A stretch of 64,000 nucleotides of DNA, taken from the NCBI RefSeq assembly GCF_900105455.1, contig NZ_FNSF01000005.1, forward strand, positions 1,221,917-1,285,916, read 5' to 3'. The translations under genes were made by a program, and so were the position numbers. Source of the stretch: Tenacibaculum sp. MAR_2009_124 (GTDB lineage Bacteria > Bacteroidota > Bacteroidia > Flavobacteriales > Flavobacteriaceae). Positions 28,766-36,508 of this stretch are shown here, in pieces. The notes beneath the pieces were generated by a model. The model saw only the letters and a list, made by a program, of their open reading frames with translations. It ran no database searches and was not told where the DNA came from. Positions within the stretch are counted from its first letter, which is position 1, and every line of letters starts with the position of its first letter.

Positions 28766-28773
28766 TATATTTG
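28766..28773 (+). promoter_or_regulatory. Possible internal promoter before the major pseudopilin gene
   Basis: TATATTTG matches TAnnTTTG exactly. It lies 38 bp before the gspG start in the only sizeable gap (50 bp) of the otherwise overlapping operon. No TTG is seen at 19-20 bp upstream. Extra transcription of the major pseudopilin would make sense. Confidence 0.45.
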
Positions 28774-28811
28774 CAAATAAATAGCTTATGAATCGTTAAT
28801 TTTTAATAGAT

Positions 28812-29222
28812 ATGAAAAAAGAAACCAAAAAATATGTAAAAGCTTATTCCTTAAGTGAAATTCTTGTTGTTTTGGCTATCATTGGAATTATAATTTTATT
28901 AGTAATGCCCAATCAAACATCTGTTGTTTCTCAGGCAAAATCGTTGGAAGCTCAGAATATGTTAGCACATTTACACGGATTGCAGAAAAATTACTTTTAT
29001 AGATATTCAAAATACACCTCTAACATTGATGATATTGGCTTTATTCAAGAGAAAACAATAGAAGAGAATGGTCAAGCAGTTTATGTTATTACAATTCAAG
29101 AAGCTTCGAATTCTGGCTTTATCGCAAAAGCGAGAGCATTAGCAGATTTTGATGGAGACGGTGTTTTTAATGAATGGCAAATTGATCAGGATAGAAATTT
29201 AAAAGAAGTTGTAAAAGACTAG
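28812..29222 (+). CDS. gspG: GspG/PilA-type major pseudopilin
   Basis: The 136-residue protein has a prepilin N-terminus, KKYVKA then YSLSEILVVLAIIGIIILLV, with Glu at +5 and Ala instead of Gly at -1. The following helix and the segment LEAQNMLAHLHGLQKNYFYR match the alpha-helical spine of major pseudopilins. DFDGDGVFNEWQID near the C-terminus is an acidic loop that could bind calcium, as known for GspG. It is preceded by a possible separate promoter and followed after 4 bp by the peptidase gene. Confidence 0.88.
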   Translation: MKKETKKYVKAYSLSEILVVLAIIGIIILLVMPNQTSVVSQAKSLEAQNMLAHLHGLQKNYFYRYSKYTSNIDDIGFIQEKTIEENGQAVYVITIQEASNSGFIAKARALADFDGDGVFNEWQIDQDRNLKEVVKD

Positions 29223-29226
29223 TAAA

Positions 29227-29724
29227 ATGCTCTTGTTATTAAATTTGTTGTTAGTTTTTTTTTTAGGGCTAATATTTTTAGAAGACTTTAAATTCAGACT
29301 AGTCAATATACTATATTTTGGTGCGTTAATTATTATTAGTTTTACCATCTTTATTCTTAAGAATGGAATTTTTAAGAATTTAATTTTTAGTTTGTTTTTC
29401 CTATTGTTGAATCTTTTTTTTATTAAGGTCTATACGATAATTAAAGAAGGTGGTTTTAAAGGTAATTTATTTAAAATACCTGATTTAGCGGAAGGTGATA
29501 TACTTTTTTTTCTGGTAGTTATTCCTCTTTTTAGTTTTTTTAATTATGTTGTTTTTTTTATTACAGGATTGTTAATTTCTCTTTTAATTCATGTTGTTGT
29601 AAAAAGGAAAATCGATAAAAGAGAGACTATTCCTTTAGCTGGTTATTTGGCGTTGTATTTAGGAATTTTAGTTTTGCTTGTTCAATTCTCAGAAAGAAAT
29701 TTATATGTAAATGTAATTTTTTAG
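29227..29724 (+). CDS. Prepilin peptidase, catalytic domain only
   Basis: The 165-residue membrane protein has about five to six hydrophobic helices and two Asp motifs of A24 aspartyl peptidases: LEDFKFRLV early and LAEGDILFF in the middle (a variant of GxGD). It would cleave the leaders of the G, I and J pseudopilins. The N-terminal methyltransferase domain and zinc cysteines of the larger GspO/PilD enzymes are absent, so it resembles the short peptidase form. Confidence 0.82.
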   Translation: MLLLLNLLLVFFLGLIFLEDFKFRLVNILYFGALIIISFTIFILKNGIFKNLIFSLFFLLLNLFFIKVYTIIKEGGFKGNLFKIPDLAEGDILFFLVVIPLFSFFNYVVFFITGLLISLLIHVVVKRKIDKRETIPLAGYLALYLGILVLLVQFSERNLYVNVIF

Positions 29725-29728
29725 TGCT

Positions 29729-31108
29729 ATGGAAAATATTTTAACAAAAGAACTGGCTTGGTTTTATAGGATTGTTCATGTAAAAGAGGATGATGATAGT
29801 GTTGAGCTGCTTGTTGATGAGTCAAAATTTAAAGAAGACTTAAGTATTGAACTTGAAATAATTTTTGGGAAAAGAGTAATTCTTAAGAAAGTAGGTTCAT
29901 CGGAGGTTGAGAGAGAGCTAACTCAAAGGTTTCGAAGTAGTAGGGGCAAAGGCACAGAAGAAAAGAAGAATGAAGTACAGTCTGATTTATTAAGTGAAGT
30001 CATAGAAGAAGCTATTTCTTTAAAAAGTAGTGATATTCATTTCGAAATTTATGAAGATTACACAAGGGTCAGATATCGATTAGATGGAGTTTTAATTCAA
30101 AAAAGAAGGATTGAAAAAGAATTATATCTTGAATTTGTTAATATTATTAAAATTAAATCAAATTTAGATATTACAGAGAAGAGACTACCTCAAGATGGAA
30201 GAACTAAGTTAGAGGGATATGATATAAGAGTTTCAGTTATACCTACTCAGTTTGGAGAGAAAATAGTGATGAGGGTTCTTGGTAAAAGTACGGATTCTTT
30301 AGATTTAAATATGTTGGGGTTTGATAAAGACGAGTTAAAACGTTATTTGGAGGCTGTTCAGAAAAGTAACGGGATTGTTTTGATTAGTGGCCCAACTGGT
30401 TCTGGTAAAACAACTACTTTATATGCTACACTTAAAATGTTAAACAGTGTAGAGAAAAATATTATGACGATTGAAGATCCAATAGAGTATGTTTTGGATG
30501 GGGTAAACCAAATGCAACTTAATGAGGATATAGGACTCACTTTTTCTAATGCGTTAAGATCTTTTTTAAGACAAGATCCTGACATTATAATGCTAGGAGA
30601 GATAAGAGATAAGGAAACTTCTTCAATGGCAATTAGAGCGTCCTTAACAGGACATTTAGTTTTATCTACAATTCATACAAATTCTGCTTTAGGAACAATT
30701 TCTAGGTTAGTAGAAATGGGAATTTCTCCGTTTTTATTATCGGAAACAATAAATGTAACTCTTGCTCAGAGACTGGTTAGGAAATTATGTGATTGCAAAA
30801 GTAAAGTAGCTTTTAATAGAAACCACTTCCCAAGTACTTACAATCTGTCGTGTGAAACGGGGTCATATTTTAAGGAGGTTGGTTGTAAAAAATGCCATTA
30901 TACTGGTTTCAGTGGTAGAAGAGCTATTTATGAAATTGTAATTGTAGATAGAGAATTGGCAATTGAGATTAGTAAAGAAACAAATGACTTTAATAAAATT
31001 TTGAAAAAGAGAAATATAAAAACATTAGCCGATAAAGCTTTTGATTTAGTAATGAAGGGGGAAACCACACCAAGTGAAGTTTATCCGATTTTAATTAATG
31101 CTATTTAA
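29729..31108 (+). CDS. gspE: GspE/PilB-type secretion ATPase
   Basis: The 459-residue cytoplasmic ATPase has Walker A ISGPTGSGKTTTL, Asp box MTIEDPIEYVLDGVNQMQ, Walker B DPDIIMLGEIRD and His box SLTGHLVLSTIHTN. A C-terminal metal-binding cysteine set follows (CDC, then GCKKCHYTGFSGR). The N-terminal domain is shorter than in Escherichia GspE. It powers pseudopilus or pilus extension with GspF. Confidence 0.96.
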   Translation: MENILTKELAWFYRIVHVKEDDDSVELLVDESKFKEDLSIELEIIFGKRVILKKVGSSEVERELTQRFRSSRGKGTEEKKNEVQSDLLSEVIEEAISLKSSDIHFEIYEDYTRVRYRLDGVLIQKRRIEKELYLEFVNIIKIKSNLDITEKRLPQDGRTKLEGYDIRVSVIPTQFGEKIVMRVLGKSTDSLDLNMLGFDKDELKRYLEAVQKSNGIVLISGPTGSGKTTTLYATLKMLNSVEKNIMTIEDPIEYVLDGVNQMQLNEDIGLTFSNALRSFLRQDPDIIMLGEIRDKETSSMAIRASLTGHLVLSTIHTNSALGTISRLVEMGISPFLLSETINVTLAQRLVRKLCDCKSKVAFNRNHFPSTYNLSCETGSYFKEVGCKKCHYTGFSGRRAIYEIVIVDRELAIEISKETNDFNKILKKRNIKTLADKAFDLVMKGETTPSEVYPILINAI

Positions 31109-31114
31109 AAAGAA

Positions 31115-33010
31115 ATGAAGAAAACGTTTAGTTTAGTAATTTTCTGTTCCATGTTTAATCTTATCATTGGACAGGAATCTGGGGGGATAAATGAGAAGTT
31201 AGAGAAGTTATCTCTAACGGAAAAAGGATTGAATAACTTGGTTCAAATTAATGTGTCACAAATTTCTATATACGATTTTGTAACTGCATTGAGTAATGAC
31301 CATCAGTTAAACGTCAGTGTGGATAAGGCTTTGAGTGAAAGGATAATAAATAATTTTCATGATGTGAGAGTTAAAGATGTATTTTCTTTCCTCGTTAGGA
31401 AATATGATTTAGATGTACAGATTTTAGGCAAGATTATTGTCATTGAAAAAAAGAAGAAACAAGTAAAAAAAGCACAGAAAAAGAAAATTGATGTTTCTTA
31501 TAAAGAAAATGAAAAACTTCTTTCGTTAAATTTAAATAAAGATTCTCTTTTCGCTGTAGCGAAACTAATAACAAACAAAACGAAAGAGAATATTGTTTTG
31601 AGTTCAAAAGTCAAGAATGAGGTTGTCAGTGCTTTTGTGATGGATAAGGAAATAGATTTTGCCTTAGATATGATAGCAAAGTCAAATGATCTTCTCGTAA
31701 CTAGAAATAATGAAGGGTATTATTTTATTACTAAGAAGCCAAAAGAAAGTAAGCCCATAGTAAAAAAAAGAGGGAGAGTAGTAAATCTGCAAAGAGTAAC
31801 GGATAATCTGTTAATTGAACTTAATTCAGATGGAACTGTGAATGTTTTGGCAAACGAAGTTTCTATAATTGATGTGATTTATAATTTGTCAAAGGAAATG
31901 AAAAAGAGTTATTTTTTGTATTCTAACTTAAATGGCGGATCCAAAACATCATTCTCTATAAAAAATGCATCCTTTACGGATGTATTACAACATATTTTAA
32001 AAGGGACTAAATTTACATTTAAGAAAGAAGGAGATTATTTTTTAATAGGGAATAAGACTACCGAAGGAATGAGGATAACCAAGGTTATAAAAATGAAGAA
32101 TAGAACAATTGAAAATGTTTTAAAATCGATACCTCAAAGGATAGTTTCCGAATTGGAAGTAAAAGAATTTATTGAGTTAAATGCGCTGGTTGTTACTGGG
32201 CATTTTTCGGCTATATTGGAACTTAGAGACTTTTTAAATCAAATAGACAAGAGTGTGCCAGTTGTTCAAATTGAAGTTATTATTTTTCAGTATGAAAAAT
32301 CGCATGATGTCCAAACAGGATTAAAAGCAGGTTTTGACAAAACTCAGCAAACATCAAATTTAGCGAGTGCATTTCCTACTACTGATGTTCATTTAAATTC
32401 AAACAACATAAATAAAATTATTGATGCATTTAATGGATTTGGAATTGTTAACTTGGGTAAAGTGCCTTCTAGTTTTTTTATGCAGTTAAAGGCGTTAGAA
32501 AACAATGCTATCATTGATTTGGAATCAACCCCTAAGGTAGCTACTCTTAATGGTCATGAGGCTTCATTAAAGATAGGGGCAACAGATTATTATTTCGAGC
32601 AGACAAATCAAATATTAAACGGTAACAACAACAATAATGATAATATATTGCAATCTGGAAAATGGAAACCTACAGAGGCTAATTTAAGCCTAAAAATAAA
32701 ACCATTTGTTTCTCAGGATGAGAGTGTAACATTAGAGGTGAGAGTAGAGAAAAGCTCTTTTACAGGAAGAGTTGGAGAGACAGCTCCTCCAAGCAAAAGT
32801 ACGCAACAATTTGAATCATTTATTAGGGTGAAAAATGGAGATATGATATTGCTAGGTGGCTTAGATGAAGCGGAAAAGAGTAATTCTGGAACGGGAACCC
32901 CATTTTTATCTAGAATTCCAATTATCAAATGGTTTTTTAGCGGAAGAAAAAAGAAAAAGGCTAAGAAGAAGCTGCATATGTTTATAAAACCAACTGTATT
33001 TTATCAATAA
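31115..33010 (+). CDS. gspD: GspD/PilQ-type outer-membrane secretin
   Basis: The 631-residue protein has a signal peptide (MKKTFSLVIFCSMFNLIIG|Q). STN/N-domain-like periplasmic modules follow, the first near residues 40-110 (YDFVTALSNDHQLNVSVDKA). The C-terminal secretin domain shows VPVVQIEVIIFQYEK, DLESTPKVATLNGHEASLKIG, and LLGGLDEAEKSNSGTGTPFLS followed by RIPIIKWFF. It forms the outer-membrane channel. Between the two halves is a lysine-rich linker (about residues 108-125). Its stop overlaps the next start (TAATG). Confidence 0.94.
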   Translation: MKKTFSLVIFCSMFNLIIGQESGGINEKLEKLSLTEKGLNNLVQINVSQISIYDFVTALSNDHQLNVSVDKALSERIINNFHDVRVKDVFSFLVRKYDLDVQILGKIIVIEKKKKQVKKAQKKKIDVSYKENEKLLSLNLNKDSLFAVAKLITNKTKENIVLSSKVKNEVVSAFVMDKEIDFALDMIAKSNDLLVTRNNEGYYFITKKPKESKPIVKKRGRVVNLQRVTDNLLIELNSDGTVNVLANEVSIIDVIYNLSKEMKKSYFLYSNLNGGSKTSFSIKNASFTDVLQHILKGTKFTFKKEGDYFLIGNKTTEGMRITKVIKMKNRTIENVLKSIPQRIVSELEVKEFIELNALVVTGHFSAILELRDFLNQIDKSVPVVQIEVIIFQYEKSHDVQTGLKAGFDKTQQTSNLASAFPTTDVHLNSNNINKIIDAFNGFGIVNLGKVPSSFFMQLKALENNAIIDLESTPKVATLNGHEASLKIGATDYYFEQTNQILNGNNNNNDNILQSGKWKPTEANLSLKIKPFVSQDESVTLEVRVEKSSFTGRVGETAPPSKSTQQFESFIRVKNGDMILLGGLDEAEKSNSGTGTPFLSRIPIIKWFFSGRKKKKAKKKLHMFIKPTVFYQ

Positions 33011-34158
33011 TGGATTTTTTCAAACAGAATCATGAATTACTTGTTGTAAATGCGTTATTATGTTCTAACGAGCCTATATATATATGTACTCAAGTAAAAA
33101 AGATAGGAGATAAAATAAAGGCAGATGGAGAGTCTGTTGTTTATAAAAGAGTTGAAGAGCTAAAGAAATTTGCAGGAGATAAAGGGGTGGTATTACTATT
33201 AAATGGAGAGAAAGTTCTTTATACTTCTAAAGGAGAGTTGTTTAAGTCAACGATAAATTTGTTTTATACCACAAAATATATCACTAAGGCAAATAAGGGT
33301 TTCTTGGCACTAGCCAGAAAAGAGGAAGTTGAAGGTGTAGTTGAAAGTTTTTTGGGTAATAATATTTTTCTAATTGATCTCTATATTGGAAGTTTTAGCG
33401 TCGGACTTTTCTACAAAAAATATTTTGTAAATAAGGAGTTTAAGACAAGCTATTTTTCTTTGTTTTTTGATAATGAAGATTGTATTGAAGTCGAAAAAAA
33501 CACAAATTCACTATTGGAAATTGAAATTGATAATGAAAAAGAAGCAATGATAGCTTTATCGTTATTGTATGATCATTATTATCCTTCTGATAGACTAATT
33601 AGTAGTTACGAGAATTCGGTAATAACAGAGAATAAATCTGAAAACGTTCATAAGTCTGAATTTCGATTTTATGGTAAGATAGCTTTGATGATAGTGTTCG
33701 CTATAATGTCTTTAAGTTTTGGTATAACTGTTTTTTTTTCGATTCAAAATGAAGAAATAGAATCTAAGTTAAATTATTTAATTCAAGAAGAATCTCTGCT
33801 CAATAAGTTAAGTAAAGAGAGAAGTAAAAAAGAGGAAATATTGAGAATTTCAGGGGTTTTAAATTCAGATGGAATTAGTTATTGGACAAATACCATAGTT
33901 AAAAACATTCCTGAAAGTATATTGTTATCAGAACTTGAAGTATTTCCTCTGGAGCAAAAAATAAAGGAAAATAAAAAAGTAGATATTGATGGAACTCTAA
34001 TTATTGTAAGAGGGATCTCTTTTGATGAAAACAGATTTAATAATTGGGTTAAAATGCTAACCTTAAAGGAAGAAATATTTAAAATTAATATTATTAATTA
34101 TTCTCAGAAAAAGGAGCAAGAGGTAAGGTTTGAATTAAAGGTTGAATTGAATAGATGA
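33010..34158 (+). CDS. GspL/PilM-PilN-like assembly protein
   Basis: The 382-residue protein has a cytoplasmic N-terminal part of about 215 residues, one membrane helix near residues 221-242 (IALMIVFAIMSLSFGITVFF), a coiled-coil segment and a small periplasmic domain. This is the plan of GspL, or of PilM fused to PilN. The actin-like ATPase motifs of PilM are not evident, so the fold of the N-terminal part is inferred from position only. It overlaps gspD by 1 bp and the next gene by 4 bp. Confidence 0.65.
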   Translation: MDFFKQNHELLVVNALLCSNEPIYICTQVKKIGDKIKADGESVVYKRVEELKKFAGDKGVVLLLNGEKVLYTSKGELFKSTINLFYTTKYITKANKGFLALARKEEVEGVVESFLGNNIFLIDLYIGSFSVGLFYKKYFVNKEFKTSYFSLFFDNEDCIEVEKNTNSLLEIEIDNEKEAMIALSLLYDHYYPSDRLISSYENSVITENKSENVHKSEFRFYGKIALMIVFAIMSLSFGITVFFSIQNEEIESKLNYLIQEESLLNKLSKERSKKEEILRISGVLNSDGISYWTNTIVKNIPESILLSELEVFPLEQKIKENKKVDIDGTLIIVRGISFDENRFNNWVKMLTLKEEIFKINIINYSQKKEQEVRFELKVELNR

Positions 34159-34691
34159 TGCAAGATAAATTTACATATAAGCAAAAGAAAATAGGAGTTT
34201 TTGTTCTCTTTGTCCTTGTTTTACTCCTTGGATATAAAAGAATTATTAGGAATACAATTATTGAAGCGAATAGATATTTGAAAAATAAAAATATAAAAAA
34301 AAATGAGGAGGGTATTCGACGATCAATATTAAATGTTCAGAATGAGATTTATAATTTGGATGATTATTTAGGAGAAGAGAATTTTAATGAACACCAAATT
34401 CAACAAGAAATATTGGAGTTTATTACATCAAAAGAATCAAATAATAATGTGACAGTAACCGATATAAGACCAACTCATTCATATTTGGTAGGGAATTATT
34501 CTATCATATCAAATTCATTTACACTTAAAGGACGGTATAACTCTCTGATAAATTTAATATATCAAATTGAAAAAAAATTCAGGAAATCAAAGCTTAATAA
34601 TGCAAGGTTTTTTAAGAAAAGAAATTACAAGTTAAAAAAGGAAGAGTTGTTTGTAGAATTGCTGTTCCAAAACTTTAAACATGATAAATGA
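34155..34691 (+). CDS. GspM/PilO-like assembly protein
   Basis: The 178-residue protein has one N-terminal membrane helix (IGVFVLFVLVLLLGYKRII). A coiled-coil segment and a small ferredoxin-like domain follow, in which FTLKGRYNSLINLIYQIEKK fits the PilO/GspM core. It is bounded by 4-bp ATGA overlaps on both sides. The assignment depends on order and topology. Confidence 0.65.
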   Translation: MMQDKFTYKQKKIGVFVLFVLVLLLGYKRIIRNTIIEANRYLKNKNIKKNEEGIRRSILNVQNEIYNLDDYLGEENFNEHQIQQEILEFITSKESNNNVTVTDIRPTHSYLVGNYSIISNSFTLKGRYNSLINLIYQIEKKFRKSKLNNARFFKKRNYKLKKEELFVELLFQNFKHDK

Positions 34692-35182
34692 TGAATAAGA
34701 GTTTAACAAATAAAGTCTTAATTTTCTTTGTTGTTCTTATTTGGGCTTTGGTTGTATATAAATATTGGTTTCGAAGCTCTTCTGAAAATCAGTTCCAAGC
34801 AAATGAAGTGAATTACAATAAAGTTGTTCACAGTCCTAAGAAAATAAAAGAAGTTTCTGTAGTTACTTTAAATCGAGATCCATTTTTGAATGAAAAATTA
34901 AATGTTAAAAAGAGAAAAGAGAAAAGAGTTAAGTCTAACGTTACTAAAAAGAAAAATTTCAACAGGAAAAGTAATAATAATATTTGGCCAAAGATTAAGT
35001 ATTTAGGTTTTTTGCAAAAAGAAAATAAGAGTAAGAATATTTTACTTATTATAAATGGAAGATTCAAAAAAATATCAAAAAACGAAATTATATTACAAGA
35101 TTTCAGAATAAAACAAGTATTTAAAGATTCAATAATAATTGAAGGAAAAAAGAAAATAAAAACCATTAAAAAAGGAAGTTAA
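34688..35182 (+). CDS. GspC/PilP-like periplasmic connector
   Basis: The 164-residue basic protein has an N-terminal membrane helix (VLIFFVVLIWALVVYKYWF). A disordered Lys/Asn-rich linker follows, then a C-terminal domain with RDPF, PKIKYLGFLQ, ILLIINGRFKKISKNE and IKQVFKDSIIIEG. That domain fits the homology region of GspC and PilP, which bind the secretin N0 domain. It overlaps the M-like gene by 4 bp. Confidence 0.68.
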   Translation: MMNKSLTNKVLIFFVVLIWALVVYKYWFRSSSENQFQANEVNYNKVVHSPKKIKEVSVVTLNRDPFLNEKLNVKKRKEKRVKSNVTKKKNFNRKSNNNIWPKIKYLGFLQKENKSKNILLIINGRFKKISKNEIILQDFRIKQVFKDSIIIEGKKKIKTIKKGS

Positions 35183-35183
35183 A

Positions 35184-35717
35184 ATGAAACAGATTAAAAA
35201 AAATAGTTGGAGTGTAATAAATAGTGTTTTTCTCATTGTGTTAGCTGTATTGTTTATTGTGATGAGTAATAGTAAGGAGAGGGTTGTTTATATTGATAAT
35301 GTTAAGTTGTACAATGAATTCAATATGACTAAAGAGTTAGGAGATATAAATGAAAAAAAATATAAACCTCTTTTAGTTAAATTTGACAGCTTGGTGAATA
35401 ACTTAAAAGGTTTGGAAGAGAAGTTGAACAATCAAAAAAAGATATCTAAAAAAGAAGAAGATGAGTATATGAAACTTAAGAGGTTTGTTGTTTCTGGAGA
35501 TGCTGAAATTCAGGATTTAAGGGCGCAAGTTAAGATGGAAATCAATAAGAAAGTTTGGGAGCGATTAAACACTTATGTAAGAGAGTTTGGAAAAGAACGT
35601 GATTATGATGTTGTGTTAGGAGCGCAAGGTCAAGGTAATATAATGTATTCAAAAGAAGAGTTTAATGTTACAAATCAGTTTATTGAATACGCTAATTCAA
35701 AGTTTGAAGGAAATTAA
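35184..35717 (+). CDS. Skp/OmpH-like protein with an N-terminal membrane anchor
   Basis: The 177-residue protein begins with an uncleaved-looking membrane helix (VINSVFLIVLAVLFIVMSNS). An OmpH/Skp-type body follows: VYIDNVKLYNEFNMT, a long charged coiled coil (residues about 55-125) and the C-terminal strand VVLGAQGQGNIMYSK. Skp proteins are periplasmic chaperones for outer-membrane proteins. This copy is in the secretion operon, 1 bp after the C-like gene. It could help insert the secretin or hold substrates; that is inference. Confidence 0.75.
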   Translation: MKQIKKNSWSVINSVFLIVLAVLFIVMSNSKERVVYIDNVKLYNEFNMTKELGDINEKKYKPLLVKFDSLVNNLKGLEEKLNNQKKISKKEEDEYMKLKRFVVSGDAEIQDLRAQVKMEINKKVWERLNTYVREFGKERDYDVVLGAQGQGNIMYSKEEFNVTNQFIEYANSKFEGN

Positions 35718-35743
35718 CTTTTATAAAATAAAAAAATAAAAAA

Positions 35744-36370
35744 ATGAAAAAGATAGTTTATTTAATTTTAATTTTAATAGTTGCTTGTAAATCAAAAACA
35801 CAATCGAAACAGGGAAGCAACTTTGTTGGAAACGGGGATGCCAATTCTAGTATTTCAGATTTTAAGTTGCATGATGAAGATAACTTTAAAGATGTTCGAA
35901 AGAGTTTTAATTTTTTAGGAGAGAGTTTTTTAGGGACTAAAAAAACAGTTTTTATTAACAATATGTTTTATTCTGCTTCAATTTTACCTAAAGAGTATTA
36001 TATAAAAAAGCACTTAAAAAAGACAGACTCTCTAGATACTTACCTAAAGAAGTTGAAAAAAGAAGAGGTAATTCAATTTGATTTTCAGTACTTCAAAGGA
36101 GACGATTTGTTTAAGGATAAATCAGCGGAAGAGGTGGAAGAACTAGTGAAGTATTTATCGTTTAATATAAAGAATGATTTTTACGCCATTACCCAAAAAG
36201 GTGATACTATTCATACTTCAGGAGTTCTTTTTGAAAGAACTTTTAAGGTAACCCCTTATAAGAGATTACTATTGTATTTCAAGTTCCCTCAAGAACAAGA
36301 AAAAATGAAATTAGTATATTACGGAAAAGTGTTTGATAATCAGATAGTAAAATTTTTACTAGAAAAATAA
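35744..36370 (+). CDS. Lipoprotein of unknown function, last gene of the T2SS-like operon
   Basis: The 208-residue protein has a lipoprotein signal peptide with lipobox LIVAC, cysteine at residue 15. The mature part is hydrophilic with no family I recognise; the C-terminal half (for example SGVLFERTFKVTPYKRLLLY) looks beta-rich. Position after secretin and connector genes makes a secretin pilotin or periplasmic accessory possible, but no motif supports this directly. Confidence 0.6.
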   Translation: MKKIVYLILILIVACKSKTQSKQGSNFVGNGDANSSISDFKLHDEDNFKDVRKSFNFLGESFLGTKKTVFINNMFYSASILPKEYYIKKHLKKTDSLDTYLKKLKKEEVIQFDFQYFKGDDLFKDKSAEEVEELVKYLSFNIKNDFYAITQKGDTIHTSGVLFERTFKVTPYKRLLLYFKFPQEQEKMKLVYYGKVFDNQIVKFLLEK

Positions 36371-36393
36371 TTGATTTTTTTTTGAATAGATAT

Positions 36394-36423
36394 TTGCTAT
36401 GAACTAATAAAATTCTAATTTTG
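36394..36423 (+). promoter_or_regulatory. Strong promoter of the SpvB/LRR/Rhs operon
   Basis: TTG at 36394-36396, a 19-base spacer and TAATTTTG at 36416-36423 match the Bacteroidota promoter pattern fully. The first gene of the operon starts at 36509, leaving a 5' leader of roughly 80 bases. It separates the secretion operon from the giant-protein operon. Confidence 0.75.
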
Positions 36424-36508
36424 TACTAGAATTAATTGCTAGGAGTTTACTTCTAAAATTGTAAGAAAGATTATTAACAGATTGCTTAAATATTGCTAAT
36501 TACTTATT

